From: Hungatella hathewayi
Lineage (GTDB): Bacteria > Bacillota > Clostridia > Lachnospirales > Lachnospiraceae
Assembly: GCA_025149285.1 (NCBI GenBank)
Contig: CP102274.1
Location: 2,495,501 to 2,559,500, forward strand
Reading direction: 5' to 3'
DNA length: 64,000 bases
This document shows positions 40,944 to 49,025 of the stretch, in pieces. Positions within the stretch are counted from its first letter, which is position 1. Each line of letters opens with the position of its first letter. The notes below the pieces were generated by a model. It had not been told where the DNA came from and made no database searches. It saw nothing but the letters and a program-made list of their open reading frames with translations. Position numbers and translations under genes: made by a program.

Positions 40944-41783
40944 ATGAAGAAGCAGATCGAACAGAGCATTACCACCTTAGAAATCGCAGAGATGATGGAA
41001 GTTCCACACTATGAAATATTAAAAAAATTAGACGGTACTTTTAATCCAGATGGGTCGGTAAAGCAGATCGGGATCATCCCTGTTCTGACTGACGGGAAAA
41101 TTCCCGTGAGTGATTACTTTATAGAATCTACCTATAAAGATGCTAGTGGTAAAGAAAACAAATGCTATAAAGCGACAAAACTGGGGTGCGATATGCTGGC
41201 TAACAAATTTACCGGTGAGAAAGGAATAACGTTTACAGCACGGTACGTGAAGCGCTTCCATGACATGGAAGATATTATACAGAAGGGTGAGAAACAGTGG
41301 AAGATGATACAAACTGAGCCAAAGCGCCCACCCCTCACTGCTGTTACCAGCGCTGCAAAGTTTCTTACAGAACTGGCCGGCGAAGCTGGCTGTGACAGAA
41401 AGATACAGCTTCTTGCAGCGAAGAGCTTCTATAATACAAACGGATATTCCTATCAATTAGAAATCGGAGCGGACAAGCAGTATTGGGATACAGTACATAT
41501 TGCCCGGCAGGTCGGTATCTGTGTTAAGTCTTCCGGGAAGCCGGCGGACAAGGCTGTAAACGAGATCATTCGTCGCATCGGAGTAACGGAAGAAGACTAT
41601 ACCGATACCTGGGAATCAAAAGGGAATTGGCAGGGAACCGTCCGGAAGTATTCCGATTCCGTGATCGAACGGGTAAAGTGCTGGATAGCAGATAATGATT
41701 ACCCTGAAGATATTGATTATCGGCAGAACAACGGAGAAATGAAAGCCTGGCATGTCACCTACCAGAGCAGGGAGGTGGCCTGA
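40944..41783 (+). CDS. Rha-family phage regulatory protein (antirepressor-like)
   Basis: 279 residues from ATG 40944 (AAAGGAGAAAAAGAA upstream). The N-terminal Rha domain spans about 1-110 (TTLEIAEMMEVPHYEILKKL, then YKATKLGCDMLANKF and FTARYVKRFHDME). The C-terminal domain (about 125-279, starting RPPLTAV) is homologous in pattern to that of the ORF6N protein at 4793. Rha-type proteins regulate phage development. Modular exchange of the N-terminus is the likely history. Confidence 0.87.
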   Translation: MKKQIEQSITTLEIAEMMEVPHYEILKKLDGTFNPDGSVKQIGIIPVLTDGKIPVSDYFIESTYKDASGKENKCYKATKLGCDMLANKFTGEKGITFTARYVKRFHDMEDIIQKGEKQWKMIQTEPKRPPLTAVTSAAKFLTELAGEAGCDRKIQLLAAKSFYNTNGYSYQLEIGADKQYWDTVHIARQVGICVKSSGKPADKAVNEIIRRIGVTEEDYTDTWESKGNWQGTVRKYSDSVIERVKCWIADNDYPEDIDYRQNNGEMKAWHVTYQSREVA

Positions 41784-41998
41784 TGGATATTCACGAAGAA
41801 TTACGAATTAATGGACGCCAGCCAATACAAGGCGAAGCGGTTACGGAACTGGGAGCATTCTTTCAGGCAATAGTTACTCAGAATGTCGAAAATGGTTTTG
41901 CAATCGAAGATAGCATACCGATGCTGTTATCACAGGCATATACTTATGGCGTTATCTGCGGGAAGAGAAAAGAACGGGCTAGAAGAAAATACACATAA
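41783..41998 (+). CDS. small hypothetical phage protein
   Basis: 71 residues, ATG overlapping the Rha stop. Helical, with SQAYTYGVICGKRKERARRK near the end. Similar in style to the early gene at 8657. Last gene before the right attachment site. Confidence 0.6.
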   Translation: MDIHEELRINGRQPIQGEAVTELGAFFQAIVTQNVENGFAIEDSIPMLLSQAYTYGVICGKRKERARRKYT

Positions 41999-42004
41999 TA
42001 TAGA

Positions 42005-42032
42005 AGGTAGTCTATCATGGGCTACCTTTTTT
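42005..42032 (+). terminator. terminator at the right end of the prophage
   Basis: AGGTAG and CTACCT pair, followed by a six-T run (42027-42032). It ends the Rha operon. The 42033-42169 interval shows nothing else. Confidence 0.75.
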
Positions 42033-42169
42033 GCGTGTAAATTTATACGAGATAATGTTTAATTATTCAATAGCACAAACTATGGTTACTGGAAAATACT
42101 GGAATAACAAGAAGAGGATAGTTCACATGTAATCCCAAAAAGAATAAATATTTAGGCTTAAAAAGCCGT

Positions 42170-42188
42170 GTTAGTCAAATGTTAGTCA
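42170..42188. promoter_or_regulatory. putative integrase arm-type site, right
   Basis: Identical 19 bases to 2369-2387, in the same orientation, 66 bp from the core. Confidence 0.7.
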
Positions 42189-42225
42189 TTTGCATTTCAA
42201 GTCACATATCTTTAGTCCGGACAAA

Positions 42226-42254
42226 CAAAAAACCCTTGAATAATCAAGGGTTTT
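42226..42254 (-). terminator. tRNA-Thr terminator supplied by the prophage
   Basis: AAACCCTTGAATAATCAAGGGTTT-type stem (one base different from the copy at 2171-2194) followed on the minus strand by six T. It lies inside the prophage yet serves the host tRNA gene. Confidence 0.8.
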
Positions 42255-42301
42255 AACCAGCTGATGACGGGACTCGGACCCGTGACCTCCTCACTACCAA
42301 T
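42255..42301. repeat. attR core (47 bp)
   Basis: Direct repeat of 2196-2242, forming the 3' half of the intact tRNA-Thr gene. Confidence 0.95.
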
Positions 42302-42331
42302 GAGGTGCGCTACCACCTGTGCCACATCAGC
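42259..42331 (-). tRNA. tRNA-Thr (anticodon GGT)
   Basis: Cloverleaf on the minus strand: acceptor GCTGATG/CATCAGC, anticodon stem CCTCA/TGAGG with loop TTGGTAG (GGT), T-arm ACGGG/CCCGT. CCA is not encoded; the discriminator is U. It is the prophage insertion target and remains complete. Confidence 0.95.
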
Positions 42332-42366
42332 GTCTTATGTTTTAGCTCGTCAAGCGAACCTCATAT

Positions 42367-42395
42367 ATAGTAGCATGAGAAATTATATTTGTCAA
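42367..42395 (-). promoter_or_regulatory. tRNA-Thr promoter
   Basis: On the minus strand TTGACA (42390-42395), 17-bp spacer, TACTAT (42367-42372), about 30 bp before the tRNA 5' end. Confidence 0.8.
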
Positions 42396-42443
42396 CAGAA
42401 AAAATATAAAAATTTATATCTTTTTTATCTGAATCGAGAATCT

Positions 42444-42472
42444 TTGACGGAAGCTTTTTTCCGTGGTATACT
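42444..42472 (+). promoter_or_regulatory. promoter of the PBP gene
   Basis: TTGACG (42444-42449), 17-bp spacer, TATACT (42467-42472), 28 bp before the start codon. Confidence 0.8.
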
Positions 42473-42500
42473 GTTCCCACGTGGCGACAGGAGGTATTTC

Positions 42501-45050
42501 ATGAAGAAGAAACGCAGAAAAAGAAAAAGTGCATGGGCTGTTTTTTTCAAACCCATTAAAGTAATATTCTCGATTTTTTTAATTCTGATGATTCTCGGGC
42601 TGGGAGCCGGCGGCATCGTATATTTGAAGTTCGGGGATGAGATTTCGGCTTGTAAGGAACGGGCGGATCAGATTGTGGCACAGTCGAAGAGAGAAGATTT
42701 TTCACAGCCGTCGGATACCAGAATCTACGATTCCTCGGGACAGGTGATCGGTATTATCAATACGGGACATTATGAGTACGTGCCAATTACGGAGATCAGC
42801 GAGAATCTGCAGAACGCATATATTGCCCAGGAGGACAAGCGCTTTTATCAGCATCACGGTGTAGATATTATCGGCCTTGCGAGGGCGGGCGTGGCACTGG
42901 TTAAGAATAAGGGGGAGATTACCCAGGGCGGCAGTACCATCACGCAGCAGGTGATCAAAAATACGTATCTGACACAGGAAAAATCATTTACAAGAAAGAT
43001 TACAGAGATCTTTGCGGCGCCGCAGATGGAAGAAAAGTATTCCAAGGCCGATATCCTGGAATTTTACTGTAATACCAATTTTTATGCAAACCGCTGTTAC
43101 GGAGTGGCCAAGGCCAGCCTCTTTTATTTTGACAAAGAGGCTAAGGATCTGACTGTCTGGGAGGCGGCTACCCTTGCAGGAATCAGCAATAATCCGTCGC
43201 GCTATAATCCGGTGGCCCATCCGGAAGCGGCGCTGGAAAAAAGAAATAAAATTATCGACAACATGCAGAAAAATGGCATGCTTACTGAGGAAGAGTGTGA
43301 GACAGCCAAGGCGCAGCCGCTTACGGTGGCTAAGGTGACAGAGGAAGGAACGAAGGAGACATACCAGTCCAGCTATGCAGTCCACTGTGCGGCCCAGGAA
43401 CTGATGAAGAACGACGGTTTCGAGTTTGAATACACCTTTGCCGATGAGGCTGCCTATAATGACTATAAGGAGCGCTATCAGGAAGCGTATCAGGAGAAGA
43501 GCGATCTGATCCGCAACGGTGGTTTTGAGATTCATACCAGCCTCGACAGCACGCTTCAGACACAGCTTCAGGCCGGGATAGATGAAACGCTGGCGAAGTT
43601 TACCGACGTTTCGGAGAATGGGAAATACGCGCTTCAGGGAGCTGCTGTCTGTATCGACAACCGGACGGGGTACGTTGTGGCCATTTCCGGAGGACGAGGC
43701 ACGGACGATGAATATAACAGAGGCTTTTTGAGCAGACGTCAGCCTGGATCGACGATCAAACCGCTGATCGACTATGCTCCTGCCTTTGAAACCGGTTATT
43801 ACTATCCGTCGAGAATGGTTAATGACCATTTGTTCGATAAGGGGCCGAAGAACAGCGGCAATAAATATTACGGTGAGGTCTCTGTGAGGGAGGCGCTGAA
43901 CCGAAGCTTAAACACGGTCGCCTGGCAGGTGCTGGCAGATATCGGCGTGGACTATGGAATGAGCTATCTCGACAAAATGCATTTTGTAGGACTCAGCTAT
44001 CTGGATAACTGGAATACCAGCATGAGCATCGGCGGATTTACCGAGGGCGCCCGCGTTGTGGACATGGCGAGGGGCTACTCTGTTCTGGCTAATGGAGGAA
44101 TGTACAGCAATAATACGTGTATCACCGGCATTGACAGTCAGTATGAGGGCGACCTCTATCAGGAGAATCAGCCGGAAGAACGTATTTTTACGGAAGACAC
44201 GGCATATATGGTCACCGATGTCCTAAAAGGAACCTTAAATCAGCCATACGGTACCGGTTATGGGCTGGGACTGCCGATACCGGCAGCAGGTAAGACGGGA
44301 ACGACCAACAGCAGTAAGGATACCTGGTTCTGCGGCTATACAAAGTATTACACCACAGCTGTCTGGGTTGGCTACGATACCCCGAAAGCCATGCCGGGCG
44401 TGTACGGAAAGACGTATGCCGGAAAAATCTGGTATGATTTTATGAAACAGTGCAACGAAGGCCTTCCGGCAGAGGACTGGGTAATGCCGTCAACAGTCGC
44501 CTATTATAATGTGGACTCCAGAGGTGAGAAGACCAGTCAGGAGACCGGGAAGCAGGATCTGTTTTCTTCTGTGGCAGAACAGAATGCGAGGTCCAACTCG
44601 AAGAAGTGGGCTGAGGAACAGAAGATGAAGGAGGAAAATGCCAGAGCTGCTGCCGAGCAGGCTTCGAGAGACGCCGCGGCACAGGGGCAGGAGCAGGCGG
44701 CCGCAGGGCTTACCGCTCTGATCGGTGAATTAAATGCTCTTGCGTACCAGGATGATACTACGCAGGAAAAGATCAGCCAGGGCCGGACGATGCTGGAGAT
44801 GCTGGACGGTACAGAACAGTACGAGGCGTTAAAGCAGCAGTTTGATGAGGCGGCAGCCAGGGCGGGATCCCTTCCGTATGAGGAACAGACCGTGCCGCCA
44901 TCCCAGGAGATCGGGCCGGGAATTACCCATGAGGCGAGACCTGGCGAGGCCCCGTCAGCTTCACAGGATATCACCTCCGGTCAGGCTCCGGGCGTACAGC
45001 CGGGCGCGGCTCCGGGAGGTATCGAAGCAGTGGGACCGGGCGGCCTGTAA
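42501..45050 (+). CDS. class A penicillin-binding protein (transglycosylase-transpeptidase)
   Basis: 849 residues from ATG 42501 (ACAGGAGGTATTTC upstream); the open frame continues upstream through the tRNA but has no start signals. A basic cytoplasmic tip and a membrane anchor (about 18-43) precede the GT51 domain (about 75-260) with catalytic E111 (QEDKRFYQHHG) and GGSTITQQ. The transpeptidase domain (about 370-640) has S417-x-x-K420 (STIK), S469-x-N471 and K598-T-G. The tail (about 690-849) is an Ala/Glu/Gln-rich helix then a Pro/Gly-rich extension. It polymerises and cross-links peptidoglycan. Confidence 0.95.
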   Translation: MKKKRRKRKSAWAVFFKPIKVIFSIFLILMILGLGAGGIVYLKFGDEISACKERADQIVAQSKREDFSQPSDTRIYDSSGQVIGIINTGHYEYVPITEISENLQNAYIAQEDKRFYQHHGVDIIGLARAGVALVKNKGEITQGGSTITQQVIKNTYLTQEKSFTRKITEIFAAPQMEEKYSKADILEFYCNTNFYANRCYGVAKASLFYFDKEAKDLTVWEAATLAGISNNPSRYNPVAHPEAALEKRNKIIDNMQKNGMLTEEECETAKAQPLTVAKVTEEGTKETYQSSYAVHCAAQELMKNDGFEFEYTFADEAAYNDYKERYQEAYQEKSDLIRNGGFEIHTSLDSTLQTQLQAGIDETLAKFTDVSENGKYALQGAAVCIDNRTGYVVAISGGRGTDDEYNRGFLSRRQPGSTIKPLIDYAPAFETGYYYPSRMVNDHLFDKGPKNSGNKYYGEVSVREALNRSLNTVAWQVLADIGVDYGMSYLDKMHFVGLSYLDNWNTSMSIGGFTEGARVVDMARGYSVLANGGMYSNNTCITGIDSQYEGDLYQENQPEERIFTEDTAYMVTDVLKGTLNQPYGTGYGLGLPIPAAGKTGTTNSSKDTWFCGYTKYYTTAVWVGYDTPKAMPGVYGKTYAGKIWYDFMKQCNEGLPAEDWVMPSTVAYYNVDSRGEKTSQETGKQDLFSSVAEQNARSNSKKWAEEQKMKEENARAAAEQASRDAAAQGQEQAAAGLTALIGELNALAYQDDTTQEKISQGRTMLEMLDGTEQYEALKQQFDEAAARAGSLPYEEQTVPPSQEIGPGITHEARPGEAPSASQDITSGQAPGVQPGAAPGGIEAVGPGGL

Positions 45051-45099
45051 AGAACCGGGAGTTACGAAAAAAGGTTATGAAAAACAGAACATTTTAGGG

Positions 45100-45128
45100 T
45101 TGCTTTTTATTGGGATAGCTGTTATGCT
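45100..45128 (+). promoter_or_regulatory. promoter of the mgtE leader
   Basis: TTGCTT (45100-45105), 17-bp spacer, TATGCT (45123-45128). Transcription would start near 45135, about 280 bp before mgtE. Confidence 0.6.
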
Positions 45129-45134
45129 AGATGA

Positions 45135-45353
45135 GGATTTATGAAAATCATAAAAATAAACGATGAAAGGAAGTGAACCAGAGTGGAAGGTCGAAGTCAG
45201 AAGATGGAAGCAGACAATTATCATAAGCGGGTGGTAGTGTGGGCAGAGTCGATGACTTCGGAACTGCTCTGTCTTCACTGCCGTTAAAGAATCGTCTTTT
45301 GCGCTTATGATAGCCATTTCCTGAGGGTCTGCGCCTCAGGGATGGCTATTTTT
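45135..45353 (+). ncRNA. structured mgtE leader with terminator (attenuator/riboswitch candidate)
   Basis: Nested helices: P1 TATCATAAGCG (45219-45229) with CGCTTATGATA (45302-45312); P2 GGTAGTG with CACTGCC; P3 GGCAGAG with CTCTGTC. A strong terminator follows, ATAGCCA-TCCTGAGG with CCTCAGG-TGGCTAT and five T (45310-45353); its 5' arm overlaps the 3' arm of P1. A 34-codon frame from GTG 45183 to TAA 45287 (GGAAG upstream) could be a leader peptide. The conserved M-box core seen in many Mg2+ leaders was not found. Confidence 0.7.
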
Positions 45354-45414
45354 GCGTGCTGCTTCCACGGTAAACCACACTTAAAAATATGGTTCAAATG
45401 GAAGGAGAAAGAAA

Positions 45415-46764
45415 ATGCAGGAGAATTTTAGCATGGAAGAACTGATGGATCTGCTGTTTACCCGTCAGTTCCGTAAATTGAAAGATATTTTGACAGAGAT
45501 GAACGAGGTGGATATTGCCACCTTTATTGAAGAACTGGATTCAGAGAAGACCGTGGTGGTCTTCCGGATGCTGCCAAAAGAGCTGGCGTCGGACGTGTTT
45601 GCCTGCCTGGAGGTAGATAAGCAGGAGCACATTATCAACAGCATCACGGATTATGAGCTGGGTACCATTGTAGATGATTTGTTCGTGGATGATGCGGTTG
45701 ATATGCTGGAGGAACTCCCGGCCAGTGTGGTAAAGCGTGTTCTGAAAAACGCAAGACCCGATACGAGAAAATTGATCAACCAGTTTTTAAATTACCCGGA
45801 TAACAGCGCCGGCAGTATTATGACGGCAGAGTATGTCGGGCTTAAACAGTCCATGACTGTGGAGCAGGCATTTGCCTATATCCGGAAAAACGGTGTGGAT
45901 AAAGAGACCATTTACACCTGCTATGTCATGGATGAAAAGAGGAGACTGGAAGGTGTAGTTACGGTTAAGGACTTACTGATGAACCCCTACGAGGAAGTAA
46001 TCGGAAATATCATGGATACCCATGTTATCAAGGCATTTACCACCGAAGATCAGGAAGAAGTGGCGGACAGCTTCCAGAAATACGACCTTTTAAGCCTTCC
46101 GGTGGTAGATCATGAAGAACGCCTCGTCGGTATTGTAACGGTGGATGACGTGGTCGATGTCATGGAACAGGAGGCCACCGAGGACTTCGAAAAGATGGCT
46201 GCCATGCTTCCCAGCGAGAAACCGTATTTAAAGACAGGCGTCTTTCAGCTGGCCAAAAACAGAATTGCCTGGCTTCTGATTCTGATGGTCAGCAGCATGA
46301 TAACCGGAGGAATCCTGGCAAAATACGAGGCTGCCTTTGCCGTGATCCCGCTTCTGGTAACCTTCATTCCCATGCTGACCGACACCGGCGGCAACGCGGG
46401 AAGCCAGAGCAGCACTATGATTATCCGTGGTATGGCGGTAGGTGAGATTGAACCGGGCGACTTATTTAAAGTGCTCTGGAAAGAACTGCGGGTAGGCGTT
46501 ATCGTTGGCGTGATTCTGGGCTTTGTCAATTACGTTCGTCTCGTAATTCTTTATCCGGGCAGAGAAATGCTGTGTCTGACCGTTGTGCTGAGCCTGATGG
46601 CCACCGTTATTATTGCCAAGACCATTGGCTGCATGCTCCCGATCGCGGCAAAAGTGTTCCATATGGATCCGGCCATTATGGCGGCGCCGCTGATTACGAC
46701 GATCGTCGATGCGGTGAGTTTGATTATTTATTTCCAGCTGGCGTGTACGCTGCTGGGCTTATAG
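45415..46764 (+). CDS. mgtE: magnesium transporter MgtE
   Basis: 449 residues with GGAAGGAGAAAG upstream. Cytoplasmic MgtE N domain (about 18-125), two CBS domains (about 130-250) and five membrane helices (about 280-449) with the pore-lining signature TDTGGNAGSQSS. The protein forms a Mg2+ channel gated by Mg2+ binding to the cytoplasmic domains. Expression is probably controlled by the structured leader upstream. Confidence 0.96.
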   Translation: MQENFSMEELMDLLFTRQFRKLKDILTEMNEVDIATFIEELDSEKTVVVFRMLPKELASDVFACLEVDKQEHIINSITDYELGTIVDDLFVDDAVDMLEELPASVVKRVLKNARPDTRKLINQFLNYPDNSAGSIMTAEYVGLKQSMTVEQAFAYIRKNGVDKETIYTCYVMDEKRRLEGVVTVKDLLMNPYEEVIGNIMDTHVIKAFTTEDQEEVADSFQKYDLLSLPVVDHEERLVGIVTVDDVVDVMEQEATEDFEKMAAMLPSEKPYLKTGVFQLAKNRIAWLLILMVSSMITGGILAKYEAAFAVIPLLVTFIPMLTDTGGNAGSQSSTMIIRGMAVGEIEPGDLFKVLWKELRVGVIVGVILGFVNYVRLVILYPGREMLCLTVVLSLMATVIIAKTIGCMLPIAAKVFHMDPAIMAAPLITTIVDAVSLIIYFQLACTLLGL

Positions 46765-46857
46765 AAAATTATGAACTGACTGTTTAAACATAATAACCGT
46801 TTTCAAAGTGAATCTCGTTTTTTATCTCTTGTTTTTACTTCTGAAGCCAGTACCCAG

Positions 46858-46946
46858 CCCCAGTGATGGAGGAGAGGCGGAGGGAGGGGGAGAAGGAACC
46901 TGCCGTGCCTTCTCCCCCTCCCTCCGCCTCTCCTCCGTCACTGGGG
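46858..46946. repeat. very long hairpin (39-bp arms)
   Basis: Arms 46858-46896 and 46908-46946 are inverted copies with one difference and an 11-nt loop. One arm is almost all purines (GGAGGAGAGGCGGAGGGAGG). No T-tract follows. It sits between mgtE and the metal operon promoter and may act as a terminator, mRNA stabiliser or mobile repeat. Confidence 0.85.
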
Positions 46947-46980
46947 CGTACTCCCTTTCCCCTAATTTCCATGTATTCCC

Positions 46981-47009
46981 TTTACATCTCCCCCATTATA
47001 TGCTACAAT
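46981..47009 (+). promoter_or_regulatory. promoter of the metal/XdhC operon
   Basis: TTTACA (46981-46986), 17-bp spacer, TACAAT (47004-47009), 52 bp before the first gene. Confidence 0.8.
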
Positions 47010-47061
47010 TCCCTTATCGTACTGTTTTCAAAAATATAACGCTCTAAAAAGGAGGAAACCA

Positions 47062-47994
47062 ATGACTACAGGAGCAGTGATCCTTGCTGCCGGCCATAAA
47101 AGCTCGACGACCAGCTTCCAGCCCATGCTTCCGGTCGGAGATACGACTGCGGTGAGGCGGATTATCATAACGCTTCAGAGAGCCGGTGTGGAACCGGTGG
47201 TGGTGATTACGGGAGACAGAGGAGAAGAGCTGGAGAAGCATATTTCCAAGATGCGCGTGGTATGCTTAAGAAATACGGAGTATGCCGGGACGCAGCTGTT
47301 CGACAGTATCTGTATGGGATTAAACTATATTGAAGATCTGTGTGACAGAGTGCTGGTTATGCCGACAAAGGCCCCGCTGCTGCTGTCGGAGACCATCGAA
47401 AAGATTATGGAAAGCAGGGCCCCTCTGTGCTGTCCCGTATACGACGGCAGAAGAGGCCATCCGGTGATGATTGCGAAGGACTGGATTCCGAAGATTCTGA
47501 ACTATCAGGGGGAGTACGGACTCCGAAGCTTTCTCAGGGAGCCGGAGGCGGATGCGGTGCTGGAGGAGATTCCCGTGGATGACAGAGGGATTATTCAGGC
47601 CGTGGAGACGGATGAGGACTGTGCCATGGCGATGAACGGAAGGCATGGAAAGCTGCCGCTTCACAGCCGCATGTCGCTCTATCTTGAGTGCGACGAGGTC
47701 TTTTTTGGACCGGGGATCGCACAGTTTCTGTCGCTGATCGACCATACCGGGTCCATGCAGACCGCCTGTAAACAGATGCATATGTCCTACAGTAAGGGAT
47801 GGAAGATTATGAAGACTGCGGAACGGGAGCTTGGCTATCCGCTATTAATCACCCAGTCCGGCGGCGCAGAGGGAGGCTATTCCCAGCTGACCCCGAAGAC
47901 GAAGGACTTTTTAAACCGTTTTTTGCAGATGGAGCAGGAGATGAACAGTCAAGCCGCCCGTCTGTTTGAAAAATATTTTGGAGATGAGAGGTAA
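47062..47994 (+). CDS. MobA-like nucleotidyltransferase fused to ModE-type HTH
   Basis: 310 residues with AAAAAGGAGGAAACC upstream. The N-terminal MobA-like fold (about 1-190) opens GAVILAAGHKSSTTSFQPML. The usual Arg/Lys of the LAAG-x-S-x-RMG-x-xK loop are absent, so transferase activity is uncertain. The C-terminal domain (about 215-280) is a ModE/LysR-type winged helix (FLSLIDHTGSMQTACKQMHM, then SYSKGWKIMKTAE). It may sense molybdenum cofactor status and control this operon. It overlaps xdhC by one base. Confidence 0.85.
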   Translation: MTTGAVILAAGHKSSTTSFQPMLPVGDTTAVRRIIITLQRAGVEPVVVITGDRGEELEKHISKMRVVCLRNTEYAGTQLFDSICMGLNYIEDLCDRVLVMPTKAPLLLSETIEKIMESRAPLCCPVYDGRRGHPVMIAKDWIPKILNYQGEYGLRSFLREPEADAVLEEIPVDDRGIIQAVETDEDCAMAMNGRHGKLPLHSRMSLYLECDEVFFGPGIAQFLSLIDHTGSMQTACKQMHMSYSKGWKIMKTAERELGYPLLITQSGGAEGGYSQLTPKTKDFLNRFLQMEQEMNSQAARLFEKYFGDER

Positions 47995-49025
47995 TGGGGA
48001 TGAAACAGTTATTTGAAGAAATGAAACAGCTTCTGGAGCAGGGGGACGACCTGGTTCTGGTGACGGTGATCGCCGGTTCCGGTTCCACACCGAGAGGCGC
48101 AGGAGCCAGGATGATTGTCAGAAAAGACGGGACAACCATGGGAACCATTGGCGGAGGCGCGGTGGAATATGAGGCAGGCCGCATGGCGCTCGATGTGCTG
48201 AAGAGCAAAAACTCCTTCAGTAAGGGATTTAAGCTGGTAAAGGGCCAGGTGGCAGATCTGGGTATGATCTGCGGCGGAGACGTAGTGGTCTATTTCCAGT
48301 ATGTAAATCCGGATAATCGGGAATTCCTTGCCATCTGTGAGGAAGGAATCCAGGCGTGCGAAAGGGATGAGGACAGCTGGATTATTACGGATATTACGGA
48401 TGAGACAGCATGGGCCGTAGGAATCTATTCAGAAAGCCATGGCTTTGCCGGGATTACCGTGGAGGGCGATATAGAACCTCTGACACAGACAAAGGCAGTG
48501 CAGACCACCGTAAACGGCAGACGGTATTACAGCGAGCCCCTGATGAGAGCCGGAACGGTATACGTGTTCGGCGGCGGCCATGTGGCGCAGGAGCTGGTTC
48601 CGGTGATTGCCCATGTGGGATTCAAATGCGTCGTTTATGATGACCGCCCTGAATTTGCGTGCAGCAGCCTGTTCCCGGATGCGGTGGATACCATTGTCGG
48701 TGATTTTACCAGTATTTTTGATAAGGTAACGATTCGTGAACAGGATTACGTTGTGATTATGACGAGAGGCCATCAGTGCGATTATGACGTTCAGAAACAG
48801 GTTCTCAGAACGCCGGCTCACTATATCGGCGTGATGGGGAGCCGCCAGAAACTGATGACGCTTGCCGGAAAGCTGAAAGCGGAAGGCTTCACCGATCAGG
48901 ATATCGAACGGTTTTACAGCCCGATCGGACTGGCAATTCTGGCGGAGACTCCAGCGGAGATCGCCATCAGTGTGGCCGGCGAACTGATCATGGTCAGAGC
49001 GAGGAGAGAGGGCCGGACAAAATGA
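47994..49025 (+). CDS. xdhC: XdhC/CoxI family protein
   Basis: 343 residues. N-terminal XdhC_CoxI domain (about 12-85: VTVIAGSGSTPRGAGARMIV, then TIGGGAVEYEA) and C-terminal Rossmann-like XdhC domain (about 190-330: VYVFGGGHVAQELVPVIAHV). Family members insert or sulfurate the molybdenum cofactor of xanthine-dehydrogenase-type hydroxylases. It overlaps both neighbours. No hydroxylase gene is in the window. Confidence 0.93.
   Translation: MGMKQLFEEMKQLLEQGDDLVLVTVIAGSGSTPRGAGARMIVRKDGTTMGTIGGGAVEYEAGRMALDVLKSKNSFSKGFKLVKGQVADLGMICGGDVVVYFQYVNPDNREFLAICEEGIQACERDEDSWIITDITDETAWAVGIYSESHGFAGITVEGDIEPLTQTKAVQTTVNGRRYYSEPLMRAGTVYVFGGGHVAQELVPVIAHVGFKCVVYDDRPEFACSSLFPDAVDTIVGDFTSIFDKVTIREQDYVVIMTRGHQCDYDVQKQVLRTPAHYIGVMGSRQKLMTLAGKLKAEGFTDQDIERFYSPIGLAILAETPAEIAISVAGELIMVRARREGRTK

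Larger units (their letters stand above)
2196..42301. mobile_element. temperate siphovirus prophage, about 40.1 kb, integrated in tRNA-Thr
   Basis: Bounded by direct 47-bp core repeats, with integrase next to the left end and an excisionase-like gene near the right. Modules for lysogeny, replication, packaging, head, long non-contractile tail (1105-residue tape measure) and lysis are all present and in canonical order. Only one clear lesion was seen in it (amber codon in a small early gene), so it may be inducible. Confidence 0.97.

Noticed and set aside
42264..42500. Upstream extension of the PBP reading frame
   Set aside because: It runs through the antisense tRNA-Thr and its promoter; the ATG at 42501 has a proper ribosome site and promoter.
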